39,838 nt of DNA from Faecalicoccus pleomorphus DSM 20574 (GCF_000420345.1 NZ_ATUT01000019.1:1-39838); one strand, 5' to 3'; positions 5,732 to 14,948 are shown, counted from the first letter of the stretch. Notes: a model not told the origin generated them from the sequence alone. Numbers and translations are program-made.

Positions 5732-8132
5732 AATTTCGTAATGTCGCATTACATTCCTTCTGTATCGCATCAATGATTCCATTAAACAAAGTATTGATCT
5801 CTTCTTCATTCAATGTTTTCTTATCGCTTTGGAAAAGGATGCGTAAGGCAATACTCTTTTCATTGTCAGCTACATGTTCGCCCTGATAAACATCGAAGAC
5901 TTCCACGCTTTTTACAATCATTTCTTTATCCAGCTTTCCATGCTTGTTGATCACATCAACTACCTGTGAAACCGGCATCGAGCGATCCATGACAAACGCT
6001 AGATCTCGCTGTACACTTGGATATTTTGATATCGGTACATACTTGATCTTTGCCTTCTTGCTGGCAAGAATCTTTCCATAGTCAAATTCACAAAGAATTA
6101 CATCCTTACAATCTGTTTCCTTGGCATATTGTGGATGAATCTGTCCTACGATACCGATCGTTTCCTGATCGATTCGAATACAGGCAGAACGATATGGATG
6201 GAAATGCTGAGTATCGAATTCATTGGCCACAAAGTGAATGCGTTTTTCATTGATTCCCACCTTTTCCAAGATAGCTTCCATCAATCCTTTGGCGGTATAG
6301 AAATCAGCCGGTAAGGAATAACCTGTCCACTTAGTCTGCTGCAGTTCTTCGCTCAACACAAAAGCTCCGTGTGTCTGCACACCTTCTTTGGCAGCTACAT
6401 CGCTTAATTCAAAAACATTGATATTTGGAATATGGCGAGCCTGGTTATAGCTGACTACATCTATAAGACTCGGTAAAATGCTAGTGCGGATATATCGTCT
6501 TTCCTCACTCATGGGACTGGCTAGTTCAATCGCTTCCCCGGCACTTAAGATCGCTTTTTCCATCTTTTTAGTGGAGATTAACGTATAAGTCACACAATCC
6601 TGTAAGCCTTGCGCCGTAAAGTACTGGCGTAGTTCACGACGAAGACGCTGTGAAGGATTCAACTTTCCTTCTGTCATTTCCATCATCGGAAGCGTACTAG
6701 GCAGTCTGTCATACCCAATCAGACGAATCACTTCTTCACTTAAATCAGCCATTCCTTCAACATCGGTTCGGTAGCTTGGAATATCAACCGTAAAGTGATC
6801 CTGATGATCTATCGGATTCCACTGCAAACGTTTGAACACTTCTAAGATCTCTTCTTTGGTAAAATCCGTTCCCAAACGATCGTTGATGGCCATATATTGA
6901 CAGGATAAAGTTTTTGGCTGGTATGGTGTCTGCCCATACTGTACAGTTTCCTCAATTTCTTTGGCATCCGCATATTCGATCAAAAGCTGAACAGCACGAT
7001 CCACAGCTTTTTGAGCTGCCAGAGGTTCAATGCCCTTTTGATAACGAACGCTGGATTCTGTAGCCAAATTCAAACGACGGGCCGTATTTCGAATCGATAC
7101 ATGATTGAAGATCGCACATTCGATGATCAAACCAGTTGTCGTATCCAAGATTTTGGAATCATCACCACCCATGATTCCGGCAATACCGATTGGTTTTCCA
7201 TCATTGGTGATTACGATATCTTCCGGTTGTAAGGCATAAGTAACTCCATCCAACGCCGTATAATCTTCCTGTATGCCATCAACAACTGTAATTTCCTGAT
7301 TTTTGATCGCATCTTTATCATAAAAATGCATCGGTTGTCCTGTCTCCAGCATAACAATATTGGAAATATCGACGACGTTGTTAATAGAATGCATACCGGA
7401 AGCGCGTAAAAGCTCCTTCATCCATAACGGACTTTCTTTGATTGTGATATTGCCAATGACCTTTCCCAAAAATAAAGGACATTTTTTCGTTTTGGATGAA
7501 ACTTGAAGCTTTGTCAATCCACCACATTCAGAAGCCTTTTGATAAGCCGGTAATTTTACTTCACGATGTAAGATGGCACCGGCTTCCACAGCCATATTAA
7601 AGCTGGCCAGGCAATCGTTACGATTGGGTGTCAATCCGATTTCCAGGATCTCATCATCCCATCCCAAATACTGTAAAGGATCAGTATTACCCACAGGTGC
7701 CTTGGCATCTAAAATTTCAATACCTGCTTTTTGTTCTTCGGTCAAAAGATGCGGATCCACACCCAGTTCCAGTAAGGAACAGATCATTCCGTTACTCTCC
7801 TGCCCACGAATCACACCTTTTTTGATTTCACCACCCGGCAACTTAGCGCCCGGTAAGGCAACGATGACTTTTTGTCCGGCAGCCACATTAGGTGCTCCAC
7901 AGACTATATTTAAAACTTCATTGCCGACATTGACTTTTGTACAATGCAGATGATCACTGTCCGGATGGTCGGTACACTCTAACACTTCCCCAATCACCAA
8001 ATTGGTTCCCTGCGATTGATGTTCTACCGCTTCCACTTCTAAACCTGCATCGGTGATTTTTTGAGCGATTTCTTCGATCGAAAGATCAGAAATATCCATA
8101 TATTGTGAAAGCCATTTTCTAGAAATTCGCAT
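5730..8132 (-). CDS. pheT: phenylalanine--tRNA ligase beta subunit
   Basis: An 800-residue bacterial-length PheRS beta chain that forms the alpha2-beta2 enzyme charging tRNA-Phe. Domains in order are an N-terminal helical part (MRISRKWLSQYMD), an EMAP/OB-type tRNA-binding domain (about 40-150, HPDSDHLHCTKVNVG...NIVCGAPNV), the B3/B4 editing domain (about 210-370), the B5 domain (about 400-475), the catalytic-like core, and a C-terminal FDX-ACB anticodon-binding domain (about 705-800, ISKYPSVQRDLAFVMD). It starts 11 bp after pheS with an AGGGGGAAA SD and is co-transcribed with it under the T-box. Confidence 0.98.
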   Translation of the reverse strand: MRISRKWLSQYMDISDLSIEEIAQKITDAGLEVEAVEHQSQGTNLVIGEVLECTDHPDSDHLHCTKVNVGNEVLNIVCGAPNVAAGQKVIVALPGAKLPGGEIKKGVIRGQESNGMICSLLELGVDPHLLTEEQKAGIEILDAKAPVGNTDPLQYLGWDDEILEIGLTPNRNDCLASFNMAVEAGAILHREVKLPAYQKASECGGLTKLQVSSKTKKCPLFLGKVIGNITIKESPLWMKELLRASGMHSINNVVDISNIVMLETGQPMHFYDKDAIKNQEITVVDGIQEDYTALDGVTYALQPEDIVITNDGKPIGIAGIMGGDDSKILDTTTGLIIECAIFNHVSIRNTARRLNLATESSVRYQKGIEPLAAQKAVDRAVQLLIEYADAKEIEETVQYGQTPYQPKTLSCQYMAINDRLGTDFTKEEILEVFKRLQWNPIDHQDHFTVDIPSYRTDVEGMADLSEEVIRLIGYDRLPSTLPMMEMTEGKLNPSQRLRRELRQYFTAQGLQDCVTYTLISTKKMEKAILSAGEAIELASPMSEERRYIRTSILPSLIDVVSYNQARHIPNINVFELSDVAAKEGVQTHGAFVLSEELQQTKWTGYSLPADFYTAKGLMEAILEKVGINEKRIHFVANEFDTQHFHPYRSACIRIDQETIGIVGQIHPQYAKETDCKDVILCEFDYGKILASKKAKIKYVPISKYPSVQRDLAFVMDRSMPVSQVVDVINKHGKLDKEMIVKSVEVFDVYQGEHVADNEKSIALRILFQSDKKTLNEEEINTLFNGIIDAIQKECNATLRN

Positions 8133-8143
8133 TGTCTTTCCCC

Positions 8144-9178
8144 CTATTCAAAACGCTTAAATTCATCCATGAAGCGCATATCGTTTGTATAAAAATGACG
8201 AATATCATCAATACCATATTTCAACATGGCAACACGTTCTATACCTACACCAAAGGCAAAACCGGAACACTTTTCCGGATCATAGCCGGCCATCTTCAAA
8301 ACATTTGGATGCACTTCTCCGGCACCTAAGATTTCGATCCAGCCGGTTCCTTTACATGTCGGACAGCCCTTACCGTTGCAAATATGGCAAGATACATCAA
8401 CTTCTACGCTTGGTTCGGTAAATGGGAAGAAGCTGGGGCGGAAACGAATCTCGCGATCTTGTCCAAACAGCTTACGTGCCATAAATTCCAAGGTTCCTTT
8501 TAAATCGGACAATGTGACATTCTCGCCGATAACCAGACCTTCCATCTGCATAAACTGATGAGAATGAGTCGCATCATCATCATCTCGACGATAGACTTTT
8601 CCCGGACAAACAACCTTGATCGGCAATGAAGGTGCACTTTCTTCCAATACCTTCATTTGGATAGCTGTTGTATGCGTACGAAGCAGCCAGTTTGGATCGA
8701 TATACAAGGAATCCTGCATGTCTCTTGCCGGATGATCCTTAGGAATGTTCGCTCTTTCGAAGCAATATTCGTCACTGACGATATCATCCCCTTCGATCAC
8801 CTGATAGCCTAAACCGATAAACAGATCTTCCAATTCCTGCGTAACAAGATTTAATGGATGTAAATTGGCAAGGTGTGGTTTTCTACCTGGTAAGGTAATA
8901 TCAATTTTTTCATTCTCAATCTTTGCCAACATTTCTTTTTGAGCCAGTTCCTGCCGTTTTTCTTCAATGGCCTGTGAAAGCTCTTGTTTGAGCTGATTCA
9001 CTTTCTGACCAAAAATCGGCTTTTCTTCCGAAGATAAACTCTTCATATTCTTCATCAAGCCTTGAACCGGACCTTTTTTCCCCAGATAATACACACGCAA
9101 TTCATTAAGCGCACTACCCTGTTGGCAATCACGGATCTTTTCCAGTGCCTCTTTTTGAAGCTGTTCGATTTGTTCCAT
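8144..9178 (-). CDS. pheS: phenylalanine--tRNA ligase alpha subunit
   Basis: A 344-residue catalytic alpha chain of PheRS. It has an N-terminal coiled coil (about 1-85) and a class II synthetase core. Motif 2 is represented by the [17 protein letters not shown] region, followed by [17 protein letters not shown], a Cys-rich [17 protein letters not shown] stretch, and motif 3 [17 protein letters not shown] near the C terminus. An ATG at 9187 is possible, but GAGAGG would directly abut it; the ATG at 9178 (MEQIEQ) has proper nine-base spacing. An open frame continues upstream through the T-box leader and is not coding. Confidence 0.98.
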   Translation of the reverse strand: MEQIEQLQKEALEKIRDCQQGSALNELRVYYLGKKGPVQGLMKNMKSLSSEEKPIFGQKVNQLKQELSQAIEEKRQELAQKEMLAKIENEKIDITLPGRKPHLANLHPLNLVTQELEDLFIGLGYQVIEGDDIVSDEYCFERANIPKDHPARDMQDSLYIDPNWLLRTHTTAIQMKVLEESAPSLPIKVVCPGKVYRRDDDDATHSHQFMQMEGLVIGENVTLSDLKGTLEFMARKLFGQDREIRFRPSFFPFTEPSVEVDVSCHICNGKGCPTCKGTGWIEILGAGEVHPNVLKMAGYDPEKCSGFAFGVGIERVAMLKYGIDDIRHFYTNDMRFMDEFKRFE

Positions 9179-9203
9179 TGTCGTCATCCTCTCTTTATAA
9201 AAC

Positions 9204-9416
9204 AAAAAAAGACGAGCACAGGAGCCAGTTACGGCGGTACCATCCTGTTTCGTCTTTACGCACTTATTTACCATGATAACCGTATGAAACGGAAGAGGTT
9301 TACTCTTGCTCCCAGGCGAATTCATCCAACTTCTTTGTTCAGACCTTTCAGCCAATGAGTCTGATTCTCTATCCATCGAATTCTATGGACTACTACTCCT
9401 GTTCAACGCTTTAACA
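9204..9416 (-). promoter_or_regulatory. T-box leader (phenylalanine-specific) of pheST
   Basis: The leader precedes pheS. The T-box core GGATGGTACCGC lies at 9245 down to 9234, with the UGG that pairs with the NCCA end of uncharged tRNA. The stem I elements AGGAGTAGTA and AGAGAATC are upstream. On the 3' side of stem I the specifier loop reads GAA-UUC-GCCTGGGAG, giving UUC (9320-9318), a Phe codon. A strong terminator (arms about 9210-9223 and 9243-9257) with an uninterrupted run of seven T competes with the antiterminator. Uncharged tRNA-Phe is expected to switch on pheST. Confidence 0.93.
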
Positions 9417-9422
9417 CTTGTG

Positions 9423-9451
9423 ATTATACAAAATCCCTTGATAACTTTCAA
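9423..9451 (-). promoter_or_regulatory. pheST promoter
   Basis: -35 TTGAAA (9446-9451), 17-bp spacer, consensus -10 TATAAT (9423-9428). The -35 directly abuts the stop codon of the upstream membrane protein gene at 9452. Confidence 0.88.
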
Positions 9452-10744
9452 CTAAAACTCGTCGGCATCCTGCGATGGAGCCATCGCATCGATCTTAGAC
9501 TGAAAGTGTTTGGCCTTCTGAACAAAAGCCATTTTATTACCCAGACTGATGACTTTTTCAAAGTACATACTGGCCAGAGAATAATCTTGTTCAACAAAGG
9601 AAATCATGCCGATATAATAACACGCATCCACTTGTTGAAACGGCAGTCTTGCCTTCTGCAAAGCCTGCAAATAATACTTTTTGCATGTATTAAACTGCCC
9701 ATTCATCAAATCGACCTTATTTTGAATAGATGCCAGTTCTTCACTTTGTACCAGGACCCCCTGTACACCATAGTTCATACGTACTTTACCGGCTTCTTCT
9801 TTACAGCGATCCAGTGCATCTTCATCTTTTAACATATAATTGATCGTTGCCATCAAGCTCCAATACTGTAACAAGCTTGCCTGATCTCTTCGCGAATAAT
9901 CGATCAGCACATCCATGGCCAGTTGCGGATCGTCCATATAAATCAAAGCCTGTGCCAACAGGATCCGGTTTTTCAGCTTTACTTTCCCATTACGATTTGT
10001 CGAATAATAAATGATAGCGCTGGCACATGCCTCCGGATCACAATTCTGATACAGCAGCAACCGGATCGGCATTAAAGAATTGGCAAAAAATCGCATCAGA
10101 TAATTAAAGGACATAAATAGGAAAACTAACAGTAAAACAAGCACCACAAAGTTTTGTACAAAGAACAGTACACATAATGCGGCAATCACACCTAATGTAT
10201 AAACGACCGTAAACTTACGGACATTTTTCTTACACTCCAAGGCAACTCTTTTGACGTTTTCATCCAATGTGTGATGGATCTTATAGATTCGCACGATCTC
10301 ATCATCATCGGAAAAATTACGCTGTTGTCTTTGAAACGATAAAGAACTTTTTAAGCTGACCATTCCATAGATGCAAACGACGATAGCCGGTATCAATAAT
10401 ACGATTCCTGCCAGAAGCAAATATACCGAGGCCATCAGTAGAAGAACGATAAAGATCAATGGGGCATAGCTGCTTTTACTAGCGACATATTGTGCTAAAA
10501 AAACAATATTGACAAGGCCCGCAAATACAATGCCTGTCATACCTGCCTGTAAAGCCGGATTGACCATCAAATCCCGGACCACGGCAAACTCTGCAGAAGA
10601 TAGACCCGCCTCACGAGCAATCTCCTGTAGATACACCTGCAAGGTATCTCCATATACAAAATATGTAATCAGACCAAAGAGCACTCCGATCCCAAACGAT
10701 GCCAGAAGTGCTAACAAATGCGTCTTACATCGATATTTCCACAT
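9452..10744 (-). CDS. unrecognised membrane protein with C-terminal TPR-like region
   Basis: A 430-residue protein not assigned to a named family. The N-terminal half has hydrophobic segments at about 8-32, 68-88, 92-130 (two helices) and 178-225 (two helices). The C-terminal half (about 255-425) is soluble and shows loosely repeated helical hairpins typical of tetratricopeptide folds, for example ACYYIGMISFVEQDYSLASMYFEKVI, although no clean consensus series. The ATG overlaps the cysE stop as TAATG with GGAAG upstream, so the two genes are probably translationally coupled. A role in scaffolding a membrane complex or in cysteine metabolism would be pure inference. Confidence 0.7.
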   Translation of the reverse strand: MWKYRCKTHLLALLASFGIGVLFGLITYFVYGDTLQVYLQEIAREAGLSSAEFAVVRDLMVNPALQAGMTGIVFAGLVNIVFLAQYVASKSSYAPLIFIVLLLMASVYLLLAGIVLLIPAIVVCIYGMVSLKSSLSFQRQQRNFSDDDEIVRIYKIHHTLDENVKRVALECKKNVRKFTVVYTLGVIAALCVLFFVQNFVVLVLLLVFLFMSFNYLMRFFANSLMPIRLLLYQNCDPEACASAIIYYSTNRNGKVKLKNRILLAQALIYMDDPQLAMDVLIDYSRRDQASLLQYWSLMATINYMLKDEDALDRCKEEAGKVRMNYGVQGVLVQSEELASIQNKVDLMNGQFNTCKKYYLQALQKARLPFQQVDACYYIGMISFVEQDYSLASMYFEKVISLGNKMAFVQKAKHFQSKIDAMAPSQDADEF

Positions 10745-11289
10745 TACTTTTGCTTCCTTTCAATGATCCTGGCAGGCATTCCCACAGCCGTACAGCCATC
10801 CGGTACATCGATCAGCACCACGGCATTGGCACCGATCTTGCAGTGATTGCCTAAAACGATATTTCCCAGACATTTGGCTCCGGAACCAACATACACTCCA
10901 TCCTTTAAAGTTGGATGTCTTTTTTTATGTTGTTTTCCGGTTCCTCCCAAGGTGACGCCATGATAAAGATGACAATCATTTCCGACAATTGCCGTTTCAC
11001 CAATAACAACACCCATTCCATGGTCAATGATCAGCCCTCTTCCAATCGTTGCTCCCGGATGAATCTCGATTCCTGTCCATTTACGGGCAACATTGGAAAC
11101 AAAACGAGCTAAAAAGGTGCGGTGATGATCCCACAGCCAACGAGCGATTCGATGCAATCCGATTGCTTTGATATGCGGATACAACCAGAAAACCTCCCAT
11201 TTCGAATGGGCCGCCGGATCTAGTTCCATCGTTCTTTTTATATTATAAGCAGCATCTTTAAAAAAAGATCTTCCTTCATACTCACTCAT
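10744..11289 (-). CDS. cysE: serine O-acetyltransferase
   Basis: A 181-residue cytosolic enzyme making O-acetylserine from serine and acetyl-CoA, the first step of cysteine synthesis; cysK in this window encodes the second. It is the short Firmicute form: a helical N-terminus (AHSKWEVFWLYPHIKAIGLHRIARW), then a left-handed beta helix of hexapeptide repeats. Catalytic IIDHGMGVVIGETA and LYHGVTLGGTGK are intact, and the C-terminal tail is short. No SD is visible before the ATG at 11289. A good promoter ends six bases before it, so leaderless translation is predicted. It heads an operon with the membrane/TPR-like gene. Confidence 0.96.
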   Translation of the reverse strand: MSEYEGRSFFKDAAYNIKRTMELDPAAHSKWEVFWLYPHIKAIGLHRIARWLWDHHRTFLARFVSNVARKWTGIEIHPGATIGRGLIIDHGMGVVIGETAIVGNDCHLYHGVTLGGTGKQHKKRHPTLKDGVYVGSGAKCLGNIVLGNHCKIGANAVVLIDVPDGCTAVGMPARIIERKQK

Positions 11290-11295
11290 GAATGA

Positions 11296-11324
11296 ATTTT
11301 ATGTTATTTTATGCAAAATTGCAA
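11296..11324 (-). promoter_or_regulatory. cysE promoter (leaderless geometry)
   Basis: -35 TTGCAA (11319-11324), 17-bp spacer, -10 TAAAAT (11296-11301), then six bases (TCATTC) and the ATG. The expected transcription start is the A of the start codon. Confidence 0.72.
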
Positions 11325-11337
11325 GTTACCGACACTT

Positions 11338-11364
11338 AAAAAGGGCAGTATCAAACCACCCTTT
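11338..11364 (-). terminator. terminator of surface adhesin gene
   Basis: On the minus strand a nine-bp stem (11364-11356 with 11348-11340, two G-U pairs) is followed by five T. On the plus strand the two wobble pairs become mismatches, so it is specific to the minus transcript. Confidence 0.75.
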
Positions 11365-11375
11365 ATGACTTCTCA

Positions 11376-14300
11376 TTACCTTTTTCTTCGCATCCATTGA
11401 AGAAATACGATCATACAGCCTAAAAATCCGGACAGAAAAAACCATAACGCATACACAAAATGCATCGATTTACCGGTTGGAATAGAAGGCTGTTTCTCAT
11501 TTTTTACTTTTATATGCAGACAAGATTTTTCCATTTTCTCCTGTTTACCATCGATCCAAACCTCGTGATTTCTGATTTCGATCTTTTGTACATTCTTTTC
11601 CAGCTGATATCCCTTTGGTGCTCTTGTTTCCTTTAGATACCATACACCTTCTGTAACTTCTTTAAACAAAGACATTCCTTTTTTCAGATCCGTTTGTCCT
11701 ACCTGCACTTGTTTTGTACAGGATGAATCTTCATACAGGGTAAATTCAAAATCTTGATTTGTTATTGTTTTCTCACTTTTGGCATCGATCTTTTCCACTT
11801 CTATTTCATAGAAAAATTCTACTTCAAAGCTTTGGTTTTCATCGTTTCCATCTTTATGTTCGGCCAACAAATGTCCTTTATCACAATACAGTTCTTCAAA
11901 TACTACATACTTTCCTTTAGGCAGGCTTTGTTTCTCAATCCAGAAAGAATTATCAACGAATCCCTTTTGATGATCCGGCACAAAGCTGATTTCATGAATC
12001 AGCTCTTTTTCATTGACTTTCACCGGTTTTTGCGTAGTACTATCAATAATCGTACCTTTTAATCGATATGTCTTTTGTGCATCCAAATCCTGAAAAAAGA
12101 TAGTGTCGCGAATCATAAAATCCTGATTTCCATTAAAAATCTTTGTCTGTTTCCCATTCGGTTGAACCGAAGTATCAATTGTGAGCTTTTCATTCTTCAA
12201 TGTTTTAGAAACCTTATAAGATTTTGTCATGTTATCTTTTGCGGTAAACACAAAAGCAATGGGCTCGTCAGCCAGTTTATATCCTTCCTTAGTCTGTATT
12301 TCCTCTAACTGATATACCGTTTTGCCCAATCCGATCGGCAGATTTTCGATACACAGCACCTGATCTTTTCCTAGTGCATAAATTCCCTCTTTGGCTGATC
12401 CCACATTGATCTTTTCATTGGCATGATATAACACACTGCCATCCGATGGATCCAGAATGTCCTCTTTTGCACGCAATACAAACAATACCTCTTGTTGACA
12501 TGTTTCAACCGGATGTGGCTCTTCAAACTCTTTTTGAAGTTCGATCGTAGCTGTTGGCTTTTCATTTTCAATGACGACTTCGACATAAGCATCCTCTTGT
12601 GAATCCTTTTCAGAAACAAAATCTTCTCCAATATCGACCCATACTGGCTTTGAAAGTAAAAGATAGCCTTTAGGAGAAACTTTTTCTTCGATACGATATC
12701 TTCCCGCCTTTAGTTTTAAAGGTATCGTCATCTTTCCCTTTTCCTCTTTGGCCACAAAAATACCTTGTTCTTCCTTTGTCGAATTGGAAGCTGTTTCAAA
12801 AGTATCGAAAATTTTCGGACCAATCTTCATGGTGACTTTTTGATCATTTTGATCAAAGATCTGAAATTTTGCCCCAGAATATACGATTTCTTTTTTGGTA
12901 TCCTTATCCTTTTTGACTAGTCGAAGATAATAATCGCTTGGTCGATTATTAATTGTATATTCCATCGGTTCCCTTTCATTTTCATCTACTGTAAAAGTGA
13001 ATGGTTCTTTTAAGATGTCCGTTTCCTTTTCCCTAGTCAACTGTTGAATCAGATACGTTCCATAAGCAAGCTCTCGACTGGTGACATTTCCTTTCTCATC
13101 GGTATGCAACAGATCCCATTCGTGATTGGTAAATGTATCTTTATGCTTCAAAGCCTCCTGTACGCTTCCATATTGATCCACATACTTTTTAAGCACAGCA
13201 CCAAACTGTGCGTTGGCCTCCGGTTTTACAATCTCCGTTGTACTCGCATCCGTGATAATCTTTTTTAACTGAAATCTTCCAGTCACAACAGAATCCACAA
13301 CCGAGAGTCGAACATCTTGTTGCGCTTTTACATCCGCTGTAATGATTTTAGTATTCAACTGATATCCTTTTGGTGCTTTGATTTCTTTGATCGAGTACGT
13401 TCGATCCGAAGGAAGTTGATCGAGTATATTACTCTGTAGATCATTCTGAATGGTCAGTGTTCCTACCTGTTTTCCGGTTTTATCATCGATTACCGAATAT
13501 TGAGCCCCGACCAAAGTAGCTTCTCCCTGTGCACGTGTACCAGTTTCCTGATCCCCTTTTGTGATCTGAATACTTCCCAATCGCACATGCGCATTCAAAC
13601 GAAGCGTCTGCGAAGAACCGCCGGTAATATATCCAACCTCCTGATAGCCATAAGGGTTCTTATAGGCAATGCTGGTTCCCTGAGGGACATAAAAACAATG
13701 CATAGAAGCACTTCCCTGCAAACCATCTTCTTCATCCAGCCACACACGAACCTGATTTCCATTTCGTTCCATTTTTAAAGTGCTCTGATCCAAAATATAG
13801 TTTTCAAAAACATGATTTTGATCGTTTAATGTCTGTGCAAATTCTTCTCCATATCCATATAAGACAATATTTTGACCTTGAAAAGAAACCGGTGTTTCCA
13901 TGACATGCAAACGTTGATTGATCAAATCGATCTTACTTTGGATTTCCGGATGAATGTTCGTGATCAATCCCGGTGTAATCTCCTGCCAGATTCGAATCTG
14001 TGTGGCATAGTCCATCTCCATGGTTTTATCATTCATATACCCATAGCCCAAGCTGGAAATCCATTCTAATTTCTTTGTCAATGCAGCATTTCCAAAATAG
14101 CTGGCCAAATCCATGACCGTATAGCCTCCATTTCCATTGGCAATCGATGACAAAGGTTGAAGACAATACACTTTTTGTCCATTTATACTTAATTTTGAAT
14201 AATAACTGGAACTATAGCCGGAATCCGTCGGTCGTGTCGTACCAACAGCCCACTTATCATTAGGATCGACATGCACTCCTGTTGGCGCTTCTACATGAAC

Positions 14301-14399
14301 GATTGCCGGACTTTGTGCCAATACAGATAAACTTTGTGTCATCAGCATACAAAAACTGAAAACCAACCAAATTGTTATTTTAATTTTCTTTTGTAACAT
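11376..14399 (-). CDS. thioester/SpaA/VaFE-type wall-anchored surface adhesin
   Basis: A 1007-residue secreted protein. The signal peptide probably ends near residue 28 (SVLA-Q). A thioester-domain pattern follows: Cys79 in VYCLQP and Gln134 in TQIRIWQ would form the Cys-Gln crosslink used for covalent attachment to host surfaces. Several SpaA/Cna-B-like beta domains follow, with repeated KEIKAPKGYQL, EEKVSPKGYLL, EEIQTKEGYKL and KETRAPKGYQL edges. Around 735-860 there is a VaFE-type domain (YVVFEELY...LLAEHKDGN) in which Thr743 and Gln856 are candidates for an intramolecular ester bond. The C-terminus has IPTG (973-976), a hydrophobic helix and RRKR, a sorting-signal layout without a full LPxTG. 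The start at 14399 follows GGAGG. No sortase or pilin gene is adjacent. Confidence 0.88.
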   Translation of the reverse strand: MLQKKIKITIWLVFSFCMLMTQSLSVLAQSPAIVHVEAPTGVHVDPNDKWAVGTTRPTDSGYSSSYYSKLSINGQKVYCLQPLSSIANGNGGYTVMDLASYFGNAALTKKLEWISSLGYGYMNDKTMEMDYATQIRIWQEITPGLITNIHPEIQSKIDLINQRLHVMETPVSFQGQNIVLYGYGEEFAQTLNDQNHVFENYILDQSTLKMERNGNQVRVWLDEEDGLQGSASMHCFYVPQGTSIAYKNPYGYQEVGYITGGSSQTLRLNAHVRLGSIQITKGDQETGTRAQGEATLVGAQYSVIDDKTGKQVGTLTIQNDLQSNILDQLPSDRTYSIKEIKAPKGYQLNTKIITADVKAQQDVRLSVVDSVVTGRFQLKKIITDASTTEIVKPEANAQFGAVLKKYVDQYGSVQEALKHKDTFTNHEWDLLHTDEKGNVTSRELAYGTYLIQQLTREKETDILKEPFTFTVDENEREPMEYTINNRPSDYYLRLVKKDKDTKKEIVYSGAKFQIFDQNDQKVTMKIGPKIFDTFETASNSTKEEQGIFVAKEEKGKMTIPLKLKAGRYRIEEKVSPKGYLLLSKPVWVDIGEDFVSEKDSQEDAYVEVVIENEKPTATIELQKEFEEPHPVETCQQEVLFVLRAKEDILDPSDGSVLYHANEKINVGSAKEGIYALGKDQVLCIENLPIGLGKTVYQLEEIQTKEGYKLADEPIAFVFTAKDNMTKSYKVSKTLKNEKLTIDTSVQPNGKQTKIFNGNQDFMIRDTIFFQDLDAQKTYRLKGTIIDSTTQKPVKVNEKELIHEISFVPDHQKGFVDNSFWIEKQSLPKGKYVVFEELYCDKGHLLAEHKDGNDENQSFEVEFFYEIEVEKIDAKSEKTITNQDFEFTLYEDSSCTKQVQVGQTDLKKGMSLFKEVTEGVWYLKETRAPKGYQLEKNVQKIEIRNHEVWIDGKQEKMEKSCLHIKVKNEKQPSIPTGKSMHFVYALWFFLSGFLGCMIVFLQWMRRKR

Positions 14400-14465
14400 T
14401 ATCTCCTCCACATCCTTAAAATTGATTACCCTATTATTAATTACGAAAAAGAATCAAAAAACTAT

Positions 14466-14497
14466 TAAAAAAAGTTCAGAAAATCTGAACTTTTTTA
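14466..14497. terminator. terminator of KE-tailed membrane protein gene
   Basis: Stem AAGTTCAGA/TCTGAACTT (14472-14480, 14484-14492) with loop AAA, flanked by A and T runs on both sides, so it is symmetric. The small gene's stop codon lies at its edge. Confidence 0.85.
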
Positions 14498-14872
14498 CTC
14501 TTCTTTCGTTTCTGTAGGCTTTTCTTCCTCTTTTTTCTCTTCTTTAGGTTCCTCTTTTATCTCTTCCTTTACCTCTTTTTGTTCAGGAACAGAATCTGGT
14601 TGATCTTCGGCTACGATCTCAAATTCTTGTGTTAAAGAATCGACCATTCCCAAAATTACCGCTAATACATAAAGAACGACCGCAAACATAAAAGGAGCAA
14701 AGGCACTATTGATCAGGTTGTTAACGATTTGTGAAACCGGAGCTGAAGAGCCATATGTCGTATAATACTGTGTAACCGAATCATACGTATAGAATAATAC
14801 ATACCCTGTATAAACTAATGCAAGCAATGATAAACCATACAATACTTTTTGTAACATCTTTTTATTTTTCAT
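14495..14872 (-). CDS. small membrane protein with Lys/Glu-rich tail
   Basis: A 125-residue protein of unknown function. Two hydrophobic helices (about 8-28 and 53-74) are separated by a Tyr/Ser-rich loop (YDSVTQYYTTYG). From about residue 88 to the end the sequence is almost entirely E, K and P with a few T, a disordered charged tail. With a lysine-rich N-terminus both ends are probably cytoplasmic. The ATG at 14872 has GAGG eight bases upstream and is preferred over an ATG two codons earlier. It is a single-gene unit with its own promoter. Confidence 0.75.
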   Translation of the reverse strand: MKNKKMLQKVLYGLSLLALVYTGYVLFYTYDSVTQYYTTYGSSAPVSQIVNNLINSAFAPFMFAVVLYVLAVILGMVDSLTQEFEIVAEDQPDSVPEQKEVKEEIKEEPKEEKKEEEKPTETKEE

Positions 14873-14902
14873 TTTCATATCCTCACTTGATATACAAAAG
14901 TT

Positions 14903-14931
14903 ATTCTACCATAAATGCCTCTTGTCGTAAA
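14903..14931 (-). promoter_or_regulatory. promoter of KE-tailed membrane protein gene
   Basis: -35 TTTACG (14926-14931), 17-bp spacer, -10 TAGAAT (14903-14908) with extended TGG. Confidence 0.65.
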
Positions 14932-14948
14932 AGTCATACCGATTTTGT

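Noticed and set aside
7573-7953. 126-codon plus-strand frame opposite pheT
   Set aside because: It is a shadow of the strongly conserved pheT tRNA-binding domain.
9062-9358. 98-codon plus-strand frame across the pheS start and T-box
   Set aside because: It is the complement of a conserved RNA element and of the pheS 5' end, with no SD or homology.
9179-9376. N-terminal extension of PheS
   Set aside because: It would translate the T-box leader and terminator; the PheS family begins at the ATG at 9178.
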